Virus record (IMG/VR): IMGVR_UViG_3300023181_000026
Location: 62,001 to 126,000 of that record
Direction: 5' to 3' (one strand)
DNA: 64,000 bases
Source: a virus
Part shown: in pieces, positions 33,762 to 41,227 of the stretch
Numbering within the stretch: the stretch's first letter is position 1
Layout: the number at the start of each line of letters is the position of its first letter
The notes under the pieces: model-generated
What the model was told of the DNA's origin: nothing
Databases searched by the model: none
Seen by the model: the letters and a program-made list of their open reading frames with translations, nothing else
Made by a program: the position numbers and the translations under genes

Positions 33762-34760
33762 ATGGCAAAAAAGCAGGTTACAGAAGATTCTACATTATCA
33801 GCAATTGATAAACTTTACGCAAAATATAAAAAAACAGATAATATTTTTGAAGCTCCAAAAAGTTTAGAGGATATAGATGTTTCAGTTGAAAGAATGATTA
33901 ACCCGTTCTTATCATTTGATAGATATCTAGGAGGAGCTCCAGCTTACGGAAAAATTACAACATATTCGGCATTTGCAAGCTGCGGTAAAACTTCACTAGC
34001 GTTAGCCTTAGCTGGAGCAAACCCCGATAAAGTTATAGGTTTTAGTGATAATGAATTTAACTGGAGTGATTCTTCCTACTTATGGATTGACAAATATTTT
34101 GGCATAGAAAAAGAAAGAATACATATTTTACAGCCAACTTATTTAGAAGAAGGTGCGGAAATGGTTGAGGATTTATGTGAAGTTGCAGATATAGTTATTT
34201 TTGATGGATTTGACTCACTAGCTCCTAAAGGAGAATATCAGGCAACTATGGAAGAGCAACAAATGGGATTACAAGCCAGAGCATATAAGAAATTCTTTCG
34301 CAGGTCTATGGGTAAGATATATAAATCAAAAGCTGCTCTTATCATAACAAATCACTTATATGAAAATATAGGGAATGTATTTGAGCCGTTTAAAGAACCA
34401 GGTGGTAGATCTATCCATGACTTCGCATCACAAAAATTATATCTTACGAGAAGTAACGTAAAGGACGTAAAGACAGGAAAAACTGTAGGTCAAGATGTAA
34501 ATGTAACTGTAAATAAGGATAAATTATCGGGCAATAGAGGTGCTAAGTTTACACTACCTTATGATAATGTAAATGGATTTGATGTTGAAATGGATATCAT
34601 AAACAATGCAGTGGACTTAGGTGTAATTAAACAGTCAGGGGCATTTTTCAGTTATGAAGGTACTAATATAGGCCAAGGTAAAGTAGCAGCTAAAAATACA
34701 CTTAAAGAGAATCCTGACCTTACGGTGGAAATAGTATTTAAATGTAAAGAGTTATTTTAA
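33762..34760 (+). CDS. RecA/UvsX-like recombinase
   Basis: The 332-residue protein has the RecA-fold ATPase motifs: a P-loop AFASCGKTSLALALAG (Lys at about 76), Walker B ADIVIFDGFDSLAP (Asp about 148), and a Q-rich segment EEQQMGLQARAYKKFFRRSM. NHLYENIGNVFEPFKEPGGR, equivalent to the RecA L1/L2 NQ region, and FASQKLYLTR follow. The first P-loop Gly is Ala. It ends with an FSYEGTNIGQGK segment resembling the RecA C-terminus. It likely drives strand exchange in replication and repair with the neighbouring SSB and NinG-like nuclease. Confidence 0.8.
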   Translation: MAKKQVTEDSTLSAIDKLYAKYKKTDNIFEAPKSLEDIDVSVERMINPFLSFDRYLGGAPAYGKITTYSAFASCGKTSLALALAGANPDKVIGFSDNEFNWSDSSYLWIDKYFGIEKERIHILQPTYLEEGAEMVEDLCEVADIVIFDGFDSLAPKGEYQATMEEQQMGLQARAYKKFFRRSMGKIYKSKAALIITNHLYENIGNVFEPFKEPGGRSIHDFASQKLYLTRSNVKDVKTGKTVGQDVNVTVNKDKLSGNRGAKFTLPYDNVNGFDVEMDIINNAVDLGVIKQSGAFFSYEGTNIGQGKVAAKNTLKENPDLTVEIVFKCKELF

Positions 34761-34906
34761 TGAAAATCTGCACACTAGATAATAACGGAGAATGTACGAT
34801 TTGTAATTGTAGTTTTCAAAACTGCGCATATGACAGAATGATAAATAAAGATTACAGATGGGAATCAAAAGAAGAATTAGAAGAAATGTTTAAATTTTTA
34901 TTTTAA
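34760..34906 (+). CDS. Cys-rich 48-residue protein
   Basis: The product MKICTLDNNGECTICNCSFQ has Cys at positions about 4, 12, 15, 17 and 22, a likely zinc knuckle, followed by an acidic helix. It is coupled on both sides by TAATG overlaps between RecA-like and GIY-YIG genes. Confidence 0.55.
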   Translation: MKICTLDNNGECTICNCSFQNCAYDRMINKDYRWESKEELEEMFKFLF

Positions 34907-35325
34907 TGCCGCCGAAAAAAGAAATAATAAATTGGACTTATAAAGGTAAAGAAGTCTTAACAGTTAAAGATATTCCTGAAAAAGCTCTAGGTTTCATATA
35001 TAAAATAACATTGGAAGATTTTCGGTATTATATTGGACGCAAGACAGTTTTTAAGCCTAATTACACAAGTGGTAAATTAAAAGGGCAATGTAAAGGAGAG
35101 TACAGTTGGAAAACTTATTGTGGGTCTTCTAAGGAACTTCTAGCTTTAATTAAGTTGGGCGCAAAATATAAAAAAGAAATTATAAGATATTGTTATTCAA
35201 AGGCAGAAATAACATATGAGGAAACCAAGGAAATATTGTGCAGTGGAGCTTTAACAGACCCTAACTGCCTAAATTATTGGATCAAAGCAACAGTTTATAG
35301 TAAACATTTAAAAGAAAACAGTTAA
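34906..35325 (+). CDS. GIY-YIG nuclease (Seg-like)
   Basis: The 139-residue protein holds GFIYKITLEDFRYYIGRKTV (residues about 29-48), the GIY...YIG pair with the downstream Arg, then YSWKTYCGSSKELL and a C-terminal CLNYWIKATVY with a candidate metal-site Asn. It could be a free-standing homing endonuclease or a DNA-processing nuclease. It is embedded in the recombination operon, coupled by TAATG to the preceding gene. Confidence 0.7.
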   Translation: MPPKKEIINWTYKGKEVLTVKDIPEKALGFIYKITLEDFRYYIGRKTVFKPNYTSGKLKGQCKGEYSWKTYCGSSKELLALIKLGAKYKKEIIRYCYSKAEITYEETKEILCSGALTDPNCLNYWIKATVYSKHLKENS

Positions 35326-35327
35326 AA

Positions 35328-36245
35328 ATGGCAATATACCAAATAGAAGGACGTTTAGTTAGTGAACAAGAGTTTTGGCAGAATAATACAGGAGGTATAA
35401 GTTTTATTACTTTTGAGTCTACTCCGAAAAAACAGACAAGAGAGAATATAGAAAAAATAATTAGAGAAGCTGAAGCAGAGTGTAAAAAAGGAATATATCC
35501 TAAAGGCTATTGGGACACTTTTGAATATGACTATGACGTAAGAAAATTAATAGAAACACAAGAAAGAGTTTATCCCCAAAAAGAAGAATCAAAAAAAGGA
35601 ATGAGTACTAGACATAAAGCAGGAGATAGTAATCCTTTAGAAGAGCTTAAAAATTCAAGGGTGCATTCAAAAACAGAAGAGCAAATACATGAACAGCTTG
35701 ATATTAGTAAGGAAGATATTGATAATCTTAATATTAGATCATTATATAATGGTGTGAATGGTCAAATATTTACTCCTGTTGACTCGTTTAAAACTGAGGA
35801 AGATGAAAATATAAACAGCGAAATTAAACCTTGTCCATTAGTAAACAAAGGTAAAGTAACTTATTGGGGAGGAATCGGTATTCAGCCTCTTACAGTTGAT
35901 GATAACGGTGATTTTGTTAAAGAAGCAGATTTAGGTGTGAAACAAAGCGAAGGAAAGCTGTTCTATGAATTTGATTGGGAGTTTATTGAGGCGGCGGCTA
36001 AAAGAATGCAGGAAAACAAAGGAGATAAGTATCCTCATTGGAATTGGAAAAAGCCTATAGAAATAGAATCTCTAAAGCAAGCTATTAATAGACATCACAT
36101 AGAAGTAATGAAAAGCAATTATAGAGATGGAGAAGACCCTTTAGGACATGTAGTAAGTTATATGTGTAACGCTATGATGTTGTGGCACCAACTTAAAAAT
36201 AGGAATGAAAGTCAACAAGATTATAGTAAAATATTTGCACAATAA
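35328..36245 (+). CDS. Nucleotide pyrophosphohydrolase-like protein (DUF5664-like C-terminus)
   Basis: The 305 residues have a charged N-terminal part (1-165) and a C-terminal helical domain (about 205-300). The domain includes EGKLFYEFDWEFIEAAAKRM, KYPHWNWKKP and a helical SYMCNAMMLWHQL end, matching the dATP/dGTP pyrophosphohydrolase-like DUF5664 layout in which a His/Asp pair and an Asp-rich helix bind nucleotide. It could shape dNTP pools or feed a modified-base route. The N-terminal half is unassigned. Confidence 0.55.
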   Translation: MAIYQIEGRLVSEQEFWQNNTGGISFITFESTPKKQTRENIEKIIREAEAECKKGIYPKGYWDTFEYDYDVRKLIETQERVYPQKEESKKGMSTRHKAGDSNPLEELKNSRVHSKTEEQIHEQLDISKEDIDNLNIRSLYNGVNGQIFTPVDSFKTEEDENINSEIKPCPLVNKGKVTYWGGIGIQPLTVDDNGDFVKEADLGVKQSEGKLFYEFDWEFIEAAAKRMQENKGDKYPHWNWKKPIEIESLKQAINRHHIEVMKSNYRDGEDPLGHVVSYMCNAMMLWHQLKNRNESQQDYSKIFAQ

Positions 36246-36265
36246 ATAAAAAAGAATTATATTTG
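36234..36265 (+). promoter_or_regulatory. Promoter of a structured leader upstream of SSB operon
   Basis: TTTG (234-237) and TATATTTG (36258-36265) are separated by 20 bp. The promoter overlaps the 3' end of the preceding gene. Confidence 0.7.
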
Positions 36266-36512
36266 CTATTATAAATCATTCAACTGAAGATAGGGAGTAA
36301 TGTGCCACTAAAACTGGAAGCACAACTGGGAAAGGAAGTTACTCAGCCATTATAGTTAAGCTAAGTTAACGTTCTCTATTGTAAGATATTTTTGCTACTA
36401 ACACAACAGTACTATCTGGTAAGCACTTTGATTAAGTTCATGAGGAGTCAGATTAAAAATAGTCTACTTAGAAATAGATTGAATGGTTTTAATATTTAAA
36501 CAAAAAACGCCA
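36266..36512 (+). ncRNA. Structured untranslated leader or small RNA
   Basis: The roughly 245 nt after the promoter carry no convincing gene. GAGTAA (36294-36299 region) can pair with TTACTC (about 36349), enclosing GTGC/GCAC. A second -7-like box TATTTTTG lies at 36387-36394. The downstream genes are a small acidic protein and SSB. It could be a regulatory 5' leader or a stable RNA. Confidence 0.35.
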
Positions 36513-36980
36513 ATGAAGTTTTTATACTTAACTGCTCTAAGAAGAGAATTGAATGAAGCCGCGCAAAAAAGATTAGATGAATTTGAAGATGGAGAGGACA
36601 ACTATGAAGCTCCTAAAGATCACAATGGAAACTCTTTAGAATTTTATATAGAAAATAATTTAAAAGCTCCCGACTACCTAAAAGAAGCAAGTAAGAATTC
36701 AGAATATATTCAGTTTGATTTAGATGAGGATTATGACGTGTATCAAGTAGATGTTATAGTGAAACTAGATCAATTTTCAATGGCTATTGACGATGCAGAA
36801 GGAGGTTGTGTAGTATATTTAGAAAACGCTACAAACGTTCAGGTTTTAGAAACGGCGGAAGAAGTAGAATTTCAAGTAAGATATCATTCAAGAAATAATT
36901 GGGAGATATTTAAAGATTATATAGAAGTAAAATACAATAGAATTAAAAATAAATTAAAATCAATAAATAAAAATGAGTAA
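36513..36980 (+). CDS. Acidic hypothetical protein before SSB
   Basis: The start at ATG 36513 (MKFLYLTALRRELNEAAQKR) is preferred to the earlier one at 36483 because the later context is more protein-like. The 155-residue product is acidic with Asp/Glu runs (DEFEDGEDNYEAPKDHNGNS). It overlaps SSB by 8 nt. It may be an SSB-associated or DNA-mimic-like protein; this is inference from charge. Confidence 0.5.
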   Translation: MKFLYLTALRRELNEAAQKRLDEFEDGEDNYEAPKDHNGNSLEFYIENNLKAPDYLKEASKNSEYIQFDLDEDYDVYQVDVIVKLDQFSMAIDDAEGGCVVYLENATNVQVLETAEEVEFQVRYHSRNNWEIFKDYIEVKYNRIKNKLKSINKNE

Positions 36981-37677
36981 GTATTTAAATGTAGAGTTTG
37001 GAACAGGAAAGGTTTATGAAAAATCAAATGACCCAAGAGAAGGATATGAAGAATTTGTTTCAAGTAAGGGTAATAAGACTTTTAGAAAATATTACACAAA
37101 GGGAGTTTATGGAACTCTAACTGCTGTAGAGAAAAGGGATTCCCCTATAGGAGAGCAAATTCAGTTAGTATTAAAAGATAAGTCAGGAGAATTTCAAAAT
37201 CTTCAGTTTTCTTTATATGACACTAATGGTAATATTGATAATCGTTTTGCAGAAAATCTAATTAGAACGCTACCTAATGTTAAAATAGGCGAGAATTATA
37301 GAATTTTCCCTTATGTTATCGAGGCAGACGAAAAAAATAAATACGGTTCTTCAGGTGTATCAATTGTTAAAGCCAATATAGAAGCAGAAACGGTAAATAA
37401 AGAAGATAAAGTTGAATTAGCTTACAGATACCTTAAAAAAGACGAGGAAGCTAAAGATACGGATGTTCCTAAATTAATTTTTAAAGAGCAACGCGGAAAG
37501 AATAGACCTACGGCAGCATCATTAGAAGAAAAAACCAATTTCCTTTATGATGTTTTAATGGCTAATTCTACAAAAGGTGAATCACAAAGTCAGACTTCAA
37601 ACACTCCTCCATCACCAAAAGTAGATGATACTAAAGGAGTAGCGGCTCAATATGAGAATGACTCATTACCTTTCTAA
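36973..37677 (+). CDS. ssb: Single-stranded DNA-binding protein
   Basis: The 234-residue protein has an OB-fold-like core (about 40-130: GVYGTLTAVEKRDSPIGEQI, FQNLQFSLYD). A flexible acidic tail ends YENDSLPF, the typical SSB C-terminal peptide that docks partner proteins. It is followed by an intrinsic terminator. It would coat ssDNA during replication and recombination alongside the RecA-like protein. Confidence 0.75.
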   Translation: MSKYLNVEFGTGKVYEKSNDPREGYEEFVSSKGNKTFRKYYTKGVYGTLTAVEKRDSPIGEQIQLVLKDKSGEFQNLQFSLYDTNGNIDNRFAENLIRTLPNVKIGENYRIFPYVIEADEKNKYGSSGVSIVKANIEAETVNKEDKVELAYRYLKKDEEAKDTDVPKLIFKEQRGKNRPTAASLEEKTNFLYDVLMANSTKGESQSQTSNTPPSPKVDDTKGVAAQYENDSLPF

Positions 37678-37690
37678 TAATCAATACTAT

Positions 37691-37724
37691 AGGCGGACTA
37701 GAATAAAAACTTTTCCGCCTTTTT
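37691..37724 (+). terminator. Intrinsic terminator after SSB
   Basis: The inverted repeat AGGCGGA / TCCGCCT (7 bp, 16-nt loop) is followed by a T-tract. Confidence 0.8.
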
Positions 37725-37737
37725 AAAATAAAAACCA

Positions 37738-38013
37738 ATGAAAGAAGAATCAATAGACTTAAATAATTTACCGCCAGAATTCCAAATGTATTTTCATAAA
37801 TCACAGATGGAGCGCGTAAAAAAAGAATGTAAAGGAATAACTTACATATCCCACTTGAAGCAAAAAGACAGTTATTTCACTGTAGTTAGAATCAAAAATG
37901 ATTTAGGAGGTAAAGATGAACTAAACTTTCCTCTTCAGGTAGAGCCTAGTAGAATGACTGCAAAAGAATATGATTTTATAATTGAAACTGTTAATGCTCA
38001 TGAAAGAAACTAA
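37738..38013 (+). CDS. Hypothetical protein
   Basis: The 91-residue protein (MKEESIDLNNLPPEFQMYFH) has a mixed alpha/beta pattern with a GGKDELNFPLQVEPSRM stretch. It opens a chain of overlapping small genes after the SSB terminator. The function is unknown. Confidence 0.55.
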   Translation: MKEESIDLNNLPPEFQMYFHKSQMERVKKECKGITYISHLKQKDSYFTVVRIKNDLGGKDELNFPLQVEPSRMTAKEYDFIIETVNAHERN

Positions 38014-38176
38014 ACAACTTTACGAGAGTCTTTTATCAGACGGGGATTTATTCGATCTTGTTTCTGGAATGTCAGGGCAGTGGGAAAAAGATAAAAAACT
38101 ATTTTCAATTTACTATGATCAGCAAATGGCTTATATAAATGATTTTGATATAGAGGATGAAACAGATTTTAGTTAA
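38000..38176 (+). CDS. Small acidic protein
   Basis: The start at ATG 38000 is preferred to in-frame upstream candidates (ATG 37994, TTG 37982). The 58-residue product MKETKQLYESLLSDGDLFDL is acidic, with a Gln/Tyr-rich end. It overlaps the previous gene by 14 nt and the next by 20 nt. The role is unknown. Confidence 0.45.
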   Translation: MKETKQLYESLLSDGDLFDLVSGMSGQWEKDKKLFSIYYDQQMAYINDFDIEDETDFS

Positions 38177-38390
38177 GTATAAAAATAAATTAAATTTCCC
38201 TTTAGATGACTCCGACATAAATCAGATTATAGTTTATTTACAGAACGGTCAATTAAAGAAATTACACTTTGAGTATGGAGATTTAATTTTGGACGTTTGT
38301 TTAGAATATGCTGAATCTAAAGAGGACTATTATTTATGCGCGAAATTAAAAAAGTTCTATGAAGAAATTAATAGATATAGAAGAGATTAA
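38157..38390 (+). CDS. Hypothetical protein
   Basis: The 77-residue protein (MKQILVKYKNKLNFPLDDSD) has a strand-rich first half and a helical C-terminus (LCAKLKKFYEEINRYRRD). Overlaps of 20 and 32 nt on either side show tight operon packing. No family is recognised. Confidence 0.5.
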   Translation: MKQILVKYKNKLNFPLDDSDINQIIVYLQNGQLKKLHFEYGDLILDVCLEYAESKEDYYLCAKLKKFYEEINRYRRD

Positions 38391-38694
38391 AAGATTACAG
38401 GAAGAACTAAAAAAAGCTGAAAATAATTTCTCTAAAGCTATTCAAATCTATAAAAGAGAAGCGGGAATAACAGAAGGTAGTAAAATAAAACTTACAAGAA
38501 GTTCCTATGATTTAATGACGGGAAAAGAAATCAAAGAGGAATATTACCTTATAATAAAAACATGCTATTTTAATCCTAAACTTCTTCAGTTTCAATATAC
38601 TTTCTCACACATAACGCCTCTAGGTAAGGTAGCAAATAAGAAATGCTCTATATACCATAACATAAAAACAGACTTAATAGAAAAAATAAAATGA
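38359..38694 (+). CDS. Hypothetical protein
   Basis: The 111-residue basic protein begins with a helix (KKLIDIEEIKRLQEELKKAE) and then a beta-rich region (GSKIKLTRSSYDLMTGKEIK). It overlaps the next start by 4 nt. No family is recognised. Confidence 0.5.
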   Translation: MKKLIDIEEIKRLQEELKKAENNFSKAIQIYKREAGITEGSKIKLTRSSYDLMTGKEIKEEYYLIIKTCYFNPKLLQFQYTFSHITPLGKVANKKCSIYHNIKTDLIEKIK

Positions 38695-38870
38695 GATTTA
38701 CTTATATCTTTGAAAATAGTATTGATACGGAAAATGTGAATGAACTTATCTCCAAGCTGTCAGAGCATGAAAAAATTGATTTATTTTTCTCGACTGATGG
38801 CGGTTATATATTTCCTATGAAATCTGTATTGCATTATCTTAATTCAAGAAAGGATGTTATTACTAACTGA
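38691..38870 (+). pseudogene. ClpP/SDH-like protease remnant, N-terminal half
   Basis: The 59-residue frame MRFTYIFENSIDTENVNELI continues to a FFSTDGGYIFPMKSVLHYLN segment that looks like the glycine-rich strand-turn-helix of ClpP-like/serine-dehydrogenase folds. It stops at a TGA just where the nucleophile-serine segment would follow. The next frame (38854-39123) starts inside it and carries the expected downstream half, so the pair looks like one gene broken by a deletion or frameshift. Confidence 0.45.
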
Positions 38871-39123
38871 ATATGAAGGTGAGAAAACAATAACTAATGA
38901 ATTAGAATTTATGATGGCGCATTGCATAGATGCGGAAGAATATACAGTTAGGAAATCAGCAGTGAGTAAAAAACAATTCGCCAAACAAAGAGATAAAGAT
39001 AATAAAAATCTAGCTGAAGGATTAAAAAGAATAGGATTTACTCCAAAAGAAATTAAAAAATTTCACAAAGGAGAAGACGTTATACTGTATCAAAAAGATT
39101 TTAAAAGAATAAATTTAAAATAA
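38854..39123 (+). pseudogene. ClpP/SDH-like protease remnant, C-terminal half
   Basis: The 89-residue frame begins MLLLTEYEGEKTITNELEFM and continues MAHCIDAEEYTVRK, a segment matching the strand plus MxH element after the catalytic-serine region of ClpP-like proteins. It then continues as a helical NLAEGLKRIGFTPKEIKKFH tail. The upstream half is in another frame (38691-38870). The GxSA-type nucleophile segment is missing between them. It may be translated but cannot be a complete protease. Confidence 0.45.
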
Positions 39124-39129
39124 ATTATA

Positions 39130-39315
39130 ATGATGATACACGTAAACGAAATAAAGTTTGAAGAAACAGATGCTTGGACTAGACAATTCAATAAATGTTC
39201 TGACGAATTTAAAAAGTGGGATGAGGCCATAACGGAAGAGGAAAAGAAAGAGGCTTGGGATAATTACTGTCACGAAAGATGGTTTTTAGAGCAAGGTGGG
39301 TATAAGTGGAAATAG
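39130..39315 (+). CDS. Small Trp-rich hypothetical protein
   Basis: The 61-residue product (MMIHVNEIKFEETDAWTRQF) is highly acidic and Trp-rich, ending FLEQGGYKWK. An ATGATG start is present. The function is unknown. Confidence 0.5.
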   Translation: MMIHVNEIKFEETDAWTRQFNKCSDEFKKWDEAITEEEKKEAWDNYCHERWFLEQGGYKWK

Positions 39316-39435
39316 AGCTTAAAATATACTAAGGTATATAAGACTATCAAAAATATATAAAAGTGTCTCAGAAAGCCTTAAATTAGTGTTTAAGAAAGAA
39401 TATATAAATAATTAACTAGGCTTCGCGCCAGAAAA

Positions 39436-39747
39436 ATGAAAGCAAAAGAAATATTCTTACCAATGCAGCCTCACAATATAATGAAAATATTAGAAGGACA
39501 GAAAACGACAACTATAAGATCTAAAGAGACTACAGGATTAACAACTGGTGAAGTAGGTATAATATCGTTTAGAGGAAATCAATATAGTATTATAAACTTA
39601 GGATATTTAACTATAGAAGAAGCTGGCGGTAAAAAGGAAATAATAAAATCTGAAGGATTAAATAGTGAAGATGAGTTTATGTTTAAACAGTCTAAAGATT
39701 GGGTTAATGGAAAAGGTAAGATGTGGGTTTATAGAATGTGGAAGTAA
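39436..39747 (+). CDS. ASCH-like domain protein
   Basis: The 103 residues contain NIMKILEGQKTTTIRSKETT (about 11-30), equivalent to the RxTTxR-type motif of ASCH folds, followed by a beta-barrel-like GEVGIISFRGNQYS segment and a C-terminal KMWVYRMWK. ASCH proteins are proposed RNA-binding or modified-nucleotide modules. It is terminated by a hairpin at 39757-39780. Confidence 0.6.
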   Translation: MKAKEIFLPMQPHNIMKILEGQKTTTIRSKETTGLTTGEVGIISFRGNQYSIINLGYLTIEEAGGKKEIIKSEGLNSEDEFMFKQSKDWVNGKGKMWVYRMWK

Positions 39748-39756
39748 GTTACAATG

Positions 39757-39780
39757 TCCCTCCTAGTGAGGGATTTTTTA
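39757..39780 (+). terminator. Intrinsic terminator after the ASCH-like gene
   Basis: TCCCTC / GAGGGA stem (6 bp, 5-nt loop) followed by a seven-T run. Confidence 0.8.
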
Positions 39781-39800
39781 TTAATCTAAAATAGGATGTC

Positions 39801-39968
39801 ATGGCTCTAAGAATAAGAATTACAGGCGAAATATTTTGCGCGGCAAAAACAAAAGAACAAGAAGGAGATACTTACATAAACGATAATACGCTATCAGAAC
39901 TAACTGGAGCTATAAGACCTAGTAAAACAGAATACAAAGATGGACTGTGGTTAAAGAAGATAGTTTAA
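39801..39968 (+). CDS. 55-residue hypothetical protein
   Basis: A 56-codon frame encodes MALRIRITGEIFCAAKTKEQ and ends DGLWLKKIV. It begins just after the ASCH terminator and has normal codon use for the arm. It is the last credible gene before the largest non-coding gap. The function is unknown. Confidence 0.4.
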   Translation: MALRIRITGEIFCAAKTKEQEGDTYINDNTLSELTGAIRPSKTEYKDGLWLKKIV

Positions 39969-40307
39969 AGCATGTCCTAGTAAAGAATATTAAGTTTGTA
40001 CGAGTGGGAATTAAATCATAATCTTAAAAATTTATTGAGTGACGGTGTCAAAGATAGCCCAACTCAGCAAATCCCACAATCAGGCGCGTTTCTTCCCAAA
40101 CCCCTATACTTTTAAATCCCTCTTTTCAAATTCCAAAACCAAAATCGACTTTTCAAATCAAAAAAGTTTTATTTTTTATACTATTTTATTTGGTGGTTTA
40201 AATATATCGTCGTATATTTACCATAGGTAAGACGGTAAGTTAATCAGTTCTTTTATAGCTGCTTATAGTATTTGTAAAGATTATCTTTTTAGAAAACTTT
40301 AACATTA
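39969..40307. other. Non-coding stretch with pyrimidine-rich tract and palindromes; origin-like
   Basis: No convincing gene is present. Between about 40070 and 40190 the plus strand is C/T-rich, with repeated CTTTTCAAAT (near 40121 and 40149). Two adjacent inverted repeats follow: AAATATA/TATATTT around TCGTCG (40200-40219) and TTACC/GGTAA (40218-40230). The combination of strand asymmetry, direct repeats and nested palindromes in the largest gap is what a replication origin or a regulatory hub would show, but no direct evidence exists. Confidence 0.3.
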
Positions 40308-40614
40308 TATACTTGCACAGAATAAACAATTAGCTTATCTTTACTATAACAAAATGAATGAGTGATACCACACGGTAAGAGTTTCTTTGACGTAATGTGA
40401 AGCAGTTATATATAGGATAGAATTTTCCTCAAAGCGTAAAGGCGTGAGTTAACTACCGACAGCAGATATAACATTTTAAGTCGTATTAGCACTATCTTGA
40501 GACTATAAACAACGAATGTGTATCATAGGCATTAGCCAAACATTTAACGGATAATTTATTTATCCTTATTTATTATATAAGACAGATTGAATTTATTTTC
40601 TTTCTGTCTTTTTT
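40308..40614 (+). ncRNA. Orphan non-coding RNA candidate of about 300 nt
   Basis: A -7-like box TATACTTG (40308-40315) is followed by about 265 nt without an open frame, a possible CTTTGA / TCAAAG pairing (near 40393 and 40430), a GGATAA / TTATCC hairpin (around 40548-40564) and an intrinsic terminator at 40580-40614. Promoter, structure and terminator without coding sequence suggest a free-standing RNA. No -33 TTTG is found at the 20-bp spacing. Confidence 0.35.
40580..40614 (+). terminator. Intrinsic terminator of the orphan RNA
   Basis: AGACAGA / TCTGTCT (7 bp, 16-nt loop) followed by a run of T. Confidence 0.75.
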
Positions 40615-40724
40615 AATTCTTTTCCCGCGAATAAAAACTTTCAAAGGAATAGCCGTTAGATATTCAGTTATCATATAGATCGATACTATTAACGGTTACT
40701 AAATCAACCTTAAAACTTATTATT

Positions 40725-41033
40725 ATGAAAAATTAAATCAGTACAATAGATATACAAGCAAAAGAATGGTTTGACAAAGTCAATGGTAATTCTTATTTTG
40801 CGGCTTTGGTAACTTTAGACTTCGGATTGTCGAGTGAAAAAGTAATAACAATACCTTTTCAATATGGTTATGGCGAACAATATCTAACAGAAACAAAACA
40901 TCAACTTCAAACGGATGGCGTACTGCCGCAAGAAACTAGTTATAACTTGCAGGAATGGTGCAGAGAAAATAATATAATCTTAAGGCATTCAATAAGAAGA
41001 AAGTGTTTAAAGCGTGAGTTAACTAATATCTAA
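40725..41033 (+). pseudogene. Gene interrupted by TAA at codon 4
   Basis: ATG AAA AAT TAA opens a frame that continues without a stop as ISTIDIQAKEWFDKVNGNSY and then VTLDFGLSSEKVITIPFQYG, ending CLKRELTNI. The N-terminal residues in front of the protein's first typical TTG (40806) look like genuine coding, and the ATG is in the same frame. The TAA at 40734-40736 therefore looks like a nonsense mutation, a sequencing error or a recoded stop. The protein family is not assigned; translation from a weak internal start remains possible. Confidence 0.5.
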
Positions 41034-41038
41034 CTGTC

Positions 41039-41227
41039 ATGAAACTAAGAAGATTTTACTTTAAGAATATAGAAGTTATATTAATCATAGCTTGTGTAAT
41101 AATTTTATCAGTTTTGTTATTAGCTTTAATGGAATGGTTTACTAATTCTTTTCCAGTTGTTAGCTTAATCATTTGTGTTTTTATCTTTTTGGCGGCGAAT
41201 AAATTAACTAAAACAAAAGTATCATGA
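41039..41227 (+). CDS. Two-helix membrane protein
   Basis: The 62-residue protein has two hydrophobic segments (about 11-30 and 37-54) separated by NSFPVV and a basic end (KLTKTKVS). It overlaps the next gene by 4 nt. It could be a host-membrane modulator; the function is unknown. Confidence 0.5.
   Translation: MKLRRFYFKNIEVILIIACVIILSVLLLALMEWFTNSFPVVSLIICVFIFLAANKLTKTKVS

Noticed and set aside
40039-40230. 63-residue frame from a GTG in the large gap
   Set aside because: Composition follows the pyrimidine-rich tract (Ser/Phe/Lys), the start is weak, and the palindromes lie inside it.
40734-40736. Genetic-code reassignment of TAA
   Set aside because: TAA ends most genes of the window, so a recoded TAA at one site is unlikely.
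40442-41025. 14-nt direct repeat GCGTGAGTTAACTA (40442 and 41012)
   Set aside because: A match this long is expected by chance several times in an AT-rich 64-kb sequence, and nothing else supports a duplication.
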